From the NCBI RefSeq assembly GCF_010206195.1, contig NZ_VIQT01000002.1:1-64000 (forward strand): a stretch of 64,000 bases of DNA, given 5' to 3'. Position 1 is the stretch's first letter. Every line of letters begins with the position of its first letter. Below, in pieces: positions 57,525 through 64,000 of this stretch. Under the pieces are notes generated by a model. The model saw nothing but the letters and a program-made list of their open reading frames with translations. It searched no databases and had not been told where the DNA came from. The stretch is from Anaerotruncus colihominis. Lineage in GTDB: Bacteria; Bacillota; Clostridia; Oscillospirales; Ruminococcaceae. The position numbers and the translations under genes are program-made.

Positions 57525-60500
57525 TTATGCAATCAGGGATAGGGTGATTTTTTCGTATTCCTGCTTGAGCTTCATCAGAGTATCTTCCTGCTCAAATGGT
57601 TCACTCAACAACGCTGTGGCTGCATCAAGAGCCATTTCGTTTGAATGAAGTTTTTCCTTCTTCTTATCCAGGGAATCTGGAATATGTGCTGCAATTTCAT
57701 GGCACATATCCAGAATGGCCCGACCATTATAGATAAATCTATCTGTTTCAAGCCGGTGAGAAGTCCGCCCCTGGAGTACAACTATAGAATTTTTGCTGTC
57801 ATAGAACGATGTCCAGGCTTGCCGTTCAGCAACCACAATAGACAGGCCATTGTAGGTTCCAATAATATCTCCCGTTTTGTAGCCAACAAGACTTTGGGGC
57901 AACGCCTTGTGCGCAGCTTTTAACTGCTCTATGTCACTCAGGATGTACCGCACACCCCTGCATTCCAAAACAGCAGCTTCCTTATAGGGCAAAATACTTG
58001 CGGCGTCCTGTTCAATTTTGGGGATCAGCCTACGAAGGGTTTCTATTGCTTTAGGGAGATTTTTATGGACATCCTGCTTCAGCTGGCTTCTCTGATTTTC
58101 AAAATTGCGTTTGAGAGTTTCCAGTCTGGCAATCTCACCTTCCAATTTAGCCCTTTGGAGGAAACGGGTATCGCCGGTGGCGATGGCCTTAATTTCCGAA
58201 TAGGTCAACGCCTTGGTATCGCTGTCCTCAATCGTCCTCCGAGAATAGTCGCCGCGCAGGATCTGAGCGATCAGCTTAGCCTTTACCTCAATAGTCTGCC
58301 ACATATAGGCATCGAATGACCCCTCTGTGACATAATTCAGAATAAAGACTCTGGCATTCATATTGCCAGGGCGAACGATCCGTCCCAATCGCTGCTCAAT
58401 GTCTTTCGGAACCCAAGGTACATCCAAGTTGTGCAGCGCAATCAGCCGATTCTGGATATTCGCTCCCTGGCCGATGGTAGCAGTGGAGCCAATGAGAACC
58501 CGCAGTCGGCCAGTCTGCATTTTCAGGCGCATACTGGTCTGCTGCTTTGGCGTTTTAAAATCATGGGCAAAAGCGATTTCGTCTTCAGGCATTCCCATGC
58601 TGACCAGCTTTTGCTTGAGTGCAGAATAGATATTGAAAGCCTTTTGGTTTGGCGTGGAAATGTCGCTAAAGACCACCTGTGTCCCTTTGATGTTCTGATA
58701 TTTGCGGTAAAAATCCATGATCTGCCTGGCGCATTGGCTTACTTTGTTGGTTTCGCTGTCGAAGGCGGCCGGATTGACAATTCGAATGTCCAGAGCAGCT
58801 TTACGGCCATCAACTGTAATGGCCAGCATATTGTCTTCGCTGCGCTTGACTTTTCTGCTGCGAACAAGATTGGCTCGTTCGACCAGTTCACCCATATACT
58901 TCTTCTGCTCCAAAGACGCTGGACAACTAATTGTTTTATGGATTTCATCCGGTGTATCCATGTCAATATCATCTCTGGTAACAGTATCCATAAACTGAAG
59001 GAACATCTTCATCAGCTCAGGAACATTTTTAAAGGACGAGATGCGTGTGACCTGGCGGAATCCCTCTCCATTCTCATTAAGTCCTTCTGGTGGCAGCTCC
59101 CACTCAGTAGTGACATTCCCAAACAAGGAGATCCAGCTATCCAGGCTTATAATCCCTTTTTTAAACAGAAGGTCTTCTTGAAAATACCGCTGAAGAGAGT
59201 AAAGCTCAGTGATGCTGTTGACAATGGCTGTGCCAGTGGCAAAGGTGAACCCGCCCTTTCCATGGTGAAGTGCATTTAGGTATTTGGTTTTGTAATACAG
59301 GTCGGTGCATTTTGCTGATGCGCTGTTGGACAGCCCGCGAATGGAACCTCTGCCCGAAGGGTTTCGGAGATTTTTGAACTCATGGGATTCATCCACAAAC
59401 AGATAGTCTATCCCCAGCTCCTCCAGGTTGTACTCGGCCTGCTCATTTGCCAGATAGTTTTTCAGGATGTCTTCCTGCATAAACATAGGCAGGCTTTCTA
59501 TCGGGTTTTGGAGCATCGGCTGGTCAGGAAATTTCGTCTCGAAAATCTTTTGTCCCATCCAGTTAAGATGGCTGCTCACCGTTTGTGATGGCGCTGGGAT
59601 CTTGCTGAAAGAAGAAGAACCGAGAAAAACAGCGTCATAATCTCCGGTGGCAATTCTTGAAAGGAACCTTTTCCGCCGCTGCTTACGCATATCATCTGGA
59701 TCAGCCAACAGAATATTGGCTGTAGGATACAGACGCATCATCTCTCCGCCCCACTGTGCCAACAGGTTATTGGGTACCAGGTACAGCGGCTTTGAAATCC
59801 GCCCCAGACGCTTGAGTTCCATGCCGGCTGCAAGCAGCGTTATGGTTTTACCACTGCCTACAACATGACCGATCAGCGCGCCGTTGTCGCGAATGATGCG
59901 GTAGACCGCATTCTTCTGATGGGGCTTCAACTCGATACGCGAGGTCATTCCTGGGAAGGTCAGATGGCTGCCATCATACTGTGGAACAACATAATTGTTG
60001 TATGTTTGGTTGTACTGACTGACAATCTCCGCTTCTCGGACAGGATCACTAAAAATCCAATCTTGAAACGCTTGGGCAATCAGTTCACATTTTTCCTGAA
60101 GGATAACCGTTTGCTCAGTGTCTTTCACCCGCACTTTCTTTCCAGCTGCGTCCTTTCCGTCTTTCATGGCAACAATGGGTGTCTGATTTATCAAATGCTC
60201 CACTAGCCAGACAGCACTGTAATCTGTTGTGCCATAAACATTATAAAATTGTGGATTGCTGGGATTGACATAGCATCTGCATCTGATTTTCCAGGAACCG
60301 CTTGCCGTTCTTTGGAATTGGAAACTTTTGGCGTTATGTCCAACCGTTCCTTCACCTATCACTTCATAAAGAAACTGCGCAAGATACGATTCGCTGATAA
60401 AGGGAGAGCTTAGGGAAGCATCAATATCTTCAGAAGGAATCAGCGGAGGCTGTATCGCCTGCAATGCTTTTACATTGACCTCAAAGGCTTTGTCTGTTTC

Positions 60501-62465
60501 CGCTGCTGCTTTGGCTTCCTCCAGCTTCTGAACCACATTGCCACTCAAATATTCATCAGCGGCGGCCCATTGATCAGTCGTTGGCTCTCTGAATATCAGA
60601 GAACCGGCAATCGCCTCAATTATTTCGTTTTCCTCCATTTTGCAAAGGCTGGCCATGTAGTCTATATCAACGCAGCCCTTTTGGTTAAGGCAGATGGTAT
60701 AGGCTTCCTGGGGGGTATCACAATCGGTAATTTCTGCGCGCATTTTAATTGTGCGTTTGGAGAAAATGTCGGCTTTATGGATAACCTCTTCTTCGTCGGT
60801 ATATTCCAGCGATGTGAGCAGTGTTACTTCTGCATCCTCCCTGAACAGCCTCAAGTTGACAGCACTGGTGAGCGGCCCATTTGCGGCCACAAAAGCGTCG
60901 TACAGAGCATTGAGCTTCTTTTGCTCCTGTGCAAGTTCTTCATCCGAACACTCCGCAAGCTGGGCCTGAATCAATTTTCTGGCCTGGTTGCGAATAGTAA
61001 TCATTCCTTTGACCCTTTGCAGCGCCCGACCAGAAAGTTTCTGCTTTACCATGCGGCTGTCTATGCGCTGATAGACCTCACTGCCAATCACCACCATACT
61101 ATAATTTTTTACATTTGGGTATGCTGGCAGGCTTTCTGCCTCTTCTGTTTCAGAATCCACTGTGATTTCTTCGTAGAAGCTCGGGCAACCCCATCCGCAG
61201 ATAGCGGATTCTGCTTTGGCCAACTGTTCAGCTTCATCCCAGGAGTTCAGTATGAGCGTTCCCTTTACATAGCGAGGGGACTCTCCGATTACCATATCAG
61301 GAGTATTGGTGAAATACTCCCATAACGAAGGGCACCCTGCGAACTGACTATCTTCTGGTGCAACTTTTTTCCCTGTTTTATGGAAAACAAGAATATCGTA
61401 ACACCTTCCATCAGCAAAAGCATCATTTGCCAGACGCAAGCCGCCTATAAATTGCAGCGGAGAGGAGGATAGCTTAAATGGGGTATATCGAAGGTCTGCT
61501 TCGTCGTATGGATTTTGGCTTTCCATTATAAGAATCGCAAAGCCACCCGGACGGACAGCACTGAAAATCCGCAGCATGGAAGCTGCGTAATTCGGCAGTT
61601 CAATCTCTCCCTTCCGGCACCCAGTTACTATGCTTGTGCCTTTGGGATACATGGGGATTAGGGCCAAAGCCGCATCGTAATAGCTTTCCCGCATCGCGTC
61701 CTCACAAAAAACGACCTCGGTTTCAGGTGCCAGGAACGAATTGAGTGCGCCATTTAACGCATCTGTGGCAGCAATCGTAATACGGCTCTCCTTTACCATC
61801 TTTTCTGGCAGCGCCCGCAAGAGACTTCCATTTCCGGTGCCATACAGCAGGGTGTTTCCGGCGGTGAACCCCGCAAAGCGCAGGATGTTTTCCAAAATAC
61901 GGCTCACTGATTGGCTCAGGGAGTAAGGGTACATCGGTAAAGACTTTAACGCTTCAATTTCATCATCCGAAAAATGTGCGCTCAGCTGCACCGCATTTGC
62001 CTCAAAGTTGATGTCCTCCCATCCAGAATAAGCAGCCAGGCAGTCCTGACCTGCTGCATCCGCATAGGTTCCGGCGGCATTCAGCCTTTCCATTTCTCTG
62101 ATCGCGTTAATATTTGCTGCAATCCGGTCCTTTTCATTCCGAATCGGTTCTGGTTCGCTTTTTGGGGTATAAATTTGGCACTTACCGCTGCGGGTCCTGA
62201 TATTCAGAACCGGTGCAGGCTCCGTTTCCTCTTCAAAGTCAAACTCCATTTCCAACTCGTCCTCCGGACCTTCTTCGGCTGAGGCAGCTGCTTCAGATTC
62301 AGGATTCTCCTCAGCAAACATCGCTTCCCAAGCCTGTTCATCAATATACAGGCAGGACACCTCCGCAGGTAGAATCGAGGATGGCTCGCTGATACTGGAC
62401 TGAACAATCGCTGTTAGGTCCTCAAAAGATAGCTGACCTGTTGTTGATACCTTGTTTGATAACAT
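57525..62465 (-). CDS. Giant methylase-like/SNF2-type helicase protein (DarB-like)
   Basis: A 1646-residue protein; AAAGGAG lies seven bases before ATG 62465. After an acidic N terminus (~50-90) comes a Rossmann domain (~185-400) with motif I Leu-Leu-Tyr-Gly-Thr-Gly-Asn-Gly but no Asn/Asp-Pro-Pro-Tyr catalytic motif. In the centre lies an SF2 helicase: Walker A Gly-Ser-Gly-Lys-Thr, Walker B Val-Asp-Glu-Ser-His, motif III Ala-Thr-Gly-Thr-Ala, and Arg-Leu-Gly-Arg-Ile-Val-Arg-Pro-Gly (motif VI). The C-terminal ~300 residues are coiled-coil and soluble. The order methylase-helicase matches phage P1 DarB and related ICE proteins thought to protect incoming DNA from restriction. Transcribed from leader B. 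Confidence 0.82.
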   Translation of the reverse strand: MLSNKVSTTGQLSFEDLTAIVQSSISEPSSILPAEVSCLYIDEQAWEAMFAEENPESEAAASAEEGPEDELEMEFDFEEETEPAPVLNIRTRSGKCQIYTPKSEPEPIRNEKDRIAANINAIREMERLNAAGTYADAAGQDCLAAYSGWEDINFEANAVQLSAHFSDDEIEALKSLPMYPYSLSQSVSRILENILRFAGFTAGNTLLYGTGNGSLLRALPEKMVKESRITIAATDALNGALNSFLAPETEVVFCEDAMRESYYDAALALIPMYPKGTSIVTGCRKGEIELPNYAASMLRIFSAVRPGGFAILIMESQNPYDEADLRYTPFKLSSSPLQFIGGLRLANDAFADGRCYDILVFHKTGKKVAPEDSQFAGCPSLWEYFTNTPDMVIGESPRYVKGTLILNSWDEAEQLAKAESAICGWGCPSFYEEITVDSETEEAESLPAYPNVKNYSMVVIGSEVYQRIDSRMVKQKLSGRALQRVKGMITIRNQARKLIQAQLAECSDEELAQEQKKLNALYDAFVAANGPLTSAVNLRLFREDAEVTLLTSLEYTDEEEVIHKADIFSKRTIKMRAEITDCDTPQEAYTICLNQKGCVDIDYMASLCKMEENEIIEAIAGSLIFREPTTDQWAAADEYLSGNVVQKLEEAKAAAETDKAFEVNVKALQAIQPPLIPSEDIDASLSSPFISESYLAQFLYEVIGEGTVGHNAKSFQFQRTASGSWKIRCRCYVNPSNPQFYNVYGTTDYSAVWLVEHLINQTPIVAMKDGKDAAGKKVRVKDTEQTVILQEKCELIAQAFQDWIFSDPVREAEIVSQYNQTYNNYVVPQYDGSHLTFPGMTSRIELKPHQKNAVYRIIRDNGALIGHVVGSGKTITLLAAGMELKRLGRISKPLYLVPNNLLAQWGGEMMRLYPTANILLADPDDMRKQRRKRFLSRIATGDYDAVFLGSSSFSKIPAPSQTVSSHLNWMGQKIFETKFPDQPMLQNPIESLPMFMQEDILKNYLANEQAEYNLEELGIDYLFVDESHEFKNLRNPSGRGSIRGLSNSASAKCTDLYYKTKYLNALHHGKGGFTFATGTAIVNSITELYSLQRYFQEDLLFKKGIISLDSWISLFGNVTTEWELPPEGLNENGEGFRQVTRISSFKNVPELMKMFLQFMDTVTRDDIDMDTPDEIHKTISCPASLEQKKYMGELVERANLVRSRKVKRSEDNMLAITVDGRKAALDIRIVNPAAFDSETNKVSQCARQIMDFYRKYQNIKGTQVVFSDISTPNQKAFNIYSALKQKLVSMGMPEDEIAFAHDFKTPKQQTSMRLKMQTGRLRVLIGSTATIGQGANIQNRLIALHNLDVPWVPKDIEQRLGRIVRPGNMNARVFILNYVTEGSFDAYMWQTIEVKAKLIAQILRGDYSRRTIEDSDTKALTYSEIKAIATGDTRFLQRAKLEGEIARLETLKRNFENQRSQLKQDVHKNLPKAIETLRRLIPKIEQDAASILPYKEAAVLECRGVRYILSDIEQLKAAHKALPQSLVGYKTGDIIGTYNGLSIVVAERQAWTSFYDSKNSIVVLQGRTSHRLETDRFIYNGRAILDMCHEIAAHIPDSLDKKKEKLHSNEMALDAATALLSEPFEQEDTLMKLKQEYEKITLSLIA

Positions 62466-62710
62466 AGGGATTCTCCTTTCAAATCTCAGGTTTGTGTTCG
62501 TTTTCTATATAAAAAGCGCCTGTCTGACCTGACAGGCACTTGAATTGGCAATAATAAAAAAGGCATAACCGCGCCATTAGACGCAGTTATGCCTTATTGT
62601 TTAGACCGGTCAACCATTCTTATTCAGAGCAGGGACCTTACTTAACTCCTGTGGAGCATAAAAATTATTTGAACAATTAAAATTGTATGAGGGATTCTTT
62701 CCAGTGTCAA
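62466..62710 (-). promoter_or_regulatory. Leader B: promoter, conserved segment, two tandem terminator-like hairpins
   Basis: On the minus strand: TTGACA (62710-62705), 17 bp, TACAAT (62687-62682). Then a CTCC/GGAG hairpin with GGAGTTAAGTAAGG, hairpin 1 (62593-62562, followed by T6), hairpin 2 (62537-62518, followed by T5) and the conserved TATAGAAAACGAACA segment before the ribosome binding site. The element lies directly in front of the giant helicase gene. Confidence 0.85.
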
Positions 62711-62748
62711 GAGCAGCTGCTATCTTTTTGATTTCTCCTCTCTAAAAT

Positions 62749-63447
62749 TTACAGTATTTCATCATCAAAATCACCATAAGAGGGCACCTGTTGCGCTTCA
62801 TCGTACTGCCCGGTGCTTTTTCCTTTCCTTGCATCTTGTCTCGCCTTCTTCTGCATCTCCTTTCGCTCCTTCTTATAAGGTTCAATGACATTGCGGATAA
62901 AAGGAGCACCAAAGGTCATTTCCCAAACAGAGATGTAGGCAACAATGTCGCCAAAAAAGCGCTGCATTTCATCATCCGACAGCAGTTTTCTTGCAGATTT
63001 CTCCGATTGAAATTTTCCGCTGTTTTTGGCAGATGTTCCTGTTGAAATAGAGATGGTCCAGGGGTATTTTGCTTTTTCTCCATTCCTCAGCGGAACGCGG
63101 GTGATATTGAAGATTTCCATGCGGTCAGAGCCGAAAGCACTGTAATTCTTGGTTACAGCCCACGAAAATTCTCTCTCCGTCATGGTCAGCATACTGATTT
63201 TCTGGTGCAGAAGCCGAATCTCTGAGGGGTCCAGGTTGAAACTCAAAAATACCGATGGGTTCTTTTCAAAATCGGTCACATTGATTTTGATACGACTATA
63301 TCGTGCATGAAGGCTGGCGGGGCATTTATCTGGATCGCCGTTCAGATCCGGCGGCTGCAAATAATCACAGGCGGCCACCAGTGTTTTCTTATTGCTCAAA
63401 AAGGCGATTTGAGTCGGATCTGTCTGATATTGTTTGTTGTTTGCCAT
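62749..63447 (-). CDS. Unknown protein of the element
   Basis: A 232-residue protein; AAAGGA precedes ATG 63447. It is mixed alpha/beta with an OB-like pattern of strands in the middle (Ile-Lys-Ile-Asn-Val-Thr-Asp-Phe; Phe-Leu-Ser-Phe-Asn-Leu; Tyr-Pro-Trp-Thr-Ile-Ser-Ile) and a highly basic C-terminal tail (Lys-Lys-Glu-Arg-Lys-Glu-Met-Gln-Lys-Lys) that could bind nucleic acid. It lies between the vWA gene and leader B. Not recognised. Confidence 0.6.
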   Translation of the reverse strand: MANNKQYQTDPTQIAFLSNKKTLVAACDYLQPPDLNGDPDKCPASLHARYSRIKINVTDFEKNPSVFLSFNLDPSEIRLLHQKISMLTMTEREFSWAVTKNYSAFGSDRMEIFNITRVPLRNGEKAKYPWTISISTGTSAKNSGKFQSEKSARKLLSDDEMQRFFGDIVAYISVWEMTFGAPFIRNVIEPYKKERKEMQKKARQDARKGKSTGQYDEAQQVPSYGDFDDEIL

Positions 63448-63461
63448 GTCATTTTTCCTTT

Positions 63462-64000
63462 CTATTTCACAAAACGCTTCATTACATTTAAAAGTGTGCG
63501 GGGCATCCGGGCAAGGTCTGTCATTTCAAACATATTCTCGCCGTAGATCTCTCTAAGCTGCGGAATATCTTCATCCAGTGCAGCTGCGAAGGTTAACACG
63601 CCGGATTTCTGCGCATCGGCCAATACCGCCTGCAGGTGCGCCACTCCATCTTCGCCGCTGAAATAGTCCGAAGGAAGCCCATCTGAAATGATAAAAAGCA
63701 GTTTGATTTCTTCCGGCCGCTTTTTCAGTTCTGAAAGCATATAGTTCAGCGCTGTGCCATCTCTGTTTCCGTACAAAGCCTTTGCGTTGCAAATACGATA
63801 CCTGTCCTGCTTATCTACCTTTTGAAAAGCCGCCATCACTTCAAGGATCACTTTACTTCCAAAGTCTGTTGTATGCCCGGCTACCATGATAGGAAAGCCC
63901 AGGTCAACACAAAAATCATACAGCAGAAGCGCTGCATTGCTGGCTGCCTGAATCTTGTTCTGAAACAAGCCCTGCCCACTGCTGTCATTTGCATGGCGGC
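63462..64000 (-). CDS. vWA-domain protein, 5' end beyond the window
   Basis: The frame is open to the right edge of the window, so the gene is truncated; an internal TTG at 63968 is not its start. The first visible residues include Asn-Asp-Ser-Ser-Gly-Gln-Gly, a MIDAS-like Asp-x-Ser-x motif with Gln in place of the last Ser. Gly-His-Thr-Thr-Asp-Phe-Gly and Ile-Ile-Ser-Asp-Gly-Leu-Pro-Ser-Asp follow, the other two metal-site loops of von Willebrand A domains of the cobalamin-chelatase/MoxR-partner class. A MoxR-type AAA+ gene would be expected upstream, outside the window. Confidence 0.8.
   Translation of the reverse strand, partial: RHANDSSGQGLFQNKIQAASNAALLLYDFCVDLGFPIMVAGHTTDFGSKVILEVMAAFQKVDKQDRYRICNAKALYGNRDGTALNYMLSELKKRPEEIKLLFIISDGLPSDYFSGEDGVAHLQAVLADAQKSGVLTFAAALDEDIPQLREIYGENMFEMTDLARMPRTLLNVMKRFVK

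Larger units (their letters stand above)
43324..64000. mobile_element. Integrative (probably conjugative) element, left part
   Basis: From the tRNA-fMet 3' end to the window end the base composition is visibly more AT-rich than in the 5-41 kb part. The gene set is that of a clostridial ICE: tyrosine recombinase next to the tRNA, excisionase-like protein, HTH switch, ParM/ParR-like pair, primase, signal peptidase and a giant methylase-helicase protein. The right end, relaxase and mating-pore genes are outside the window. Exact left boundary is uncertain; it may include tRNA bases. Confidence 0.88.

Overview
The window looks like the chromosome of a GC-rich, low-copy-rRNA-region Firmicute of class Clostridia, most likely an Oscillospirales (Oscillospiraceae/Ruminococcaceae) gut anaerobe. 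The reasons are the Firmicutes-type rimP-nusA-ylxR-ylxQ-infB-rbfA-nrnA-truB-ribF-rpsO-pnp block, strong AGGAGG ribosome binding sites, sigma-A-type promoters, short ProB and NusA forms, and a low-GC integrative element of a kind common in gut Clostridia. The taxonomic call is inference; no rRNA gene is present.

Layout. 1-5.1 kb: a polysaccharide-type locus with a tandemly duplicated GT-C membrane glycosyltransferase (the upstream copy is cut by the window start) containing a C10 tract, then a heparinase II/III-like lipoprotein, closed by a 21-bp bidirectional terminator and three tandem hairpin repeats. 5.4-14.5 kb: a divergent sugar-utilisation locus. The minus-strand operon runs Gfo/Idh/MocA oxidoreductase, class I GATase-like protein, CUT2 permease, binding lipoprotein, and an unusual fused permease-double ATPase. 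The plus-strand arm encodes a ROK regulator and a ROK sugar kinase. 14.6-18.8 kb: a membrane protein, proA, proB and a CNNM/CorC-like protein. 19.2-30.3 kb: the translation/RNA operon from rimP down to pnp. 30.4-32.7 kb: an acyl-CoA synthetase-like enzyme with an XRE-cupin regulator. 33-38.6 kb: xpt plus a BMP-type nucleoside ABC importer, a purine salvage unit. 38.6-42.6 kb: an SF1 helicase with an internal DEDDh exonuclease, a MITE-like repeat, a small membrane protein and a flavin/PNPOx-fold protein.

43.0-64 kb: an initiator tRNA gene preceded by two 5'-half tRNA fragments, followed immediately by an integrative (probably conjugative) element of visibly lower GC that runs past the window end. 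It encodes a large tyrosine recombinase, an excisionase-like protein, two small divergent HTH regulators, a ParM/ParR-like pair, a radical-SAM-motif protein, a primase, a possible recombination protein, a membrane/secretion cluster with its own signal peptidase and a PP-loop protein, a 1646-residue methylase-helicase protein and a partial vWA protein. No relaxase or type IV secretion gene lies inside the window, so conjugation is inferred.

The observation I rate highest is a pair of homologous ~245-bp leader regions in the element. Each has a near-identical promoter, a conserved GGAGTTAAGTAAGG segment and two tandem terminator-like hairpins. One precedes the recombination-protein/primase genes and the other precedes the giant helicase gene. 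This looks like a shared attenuation switch for the element's DNA-processing genes.
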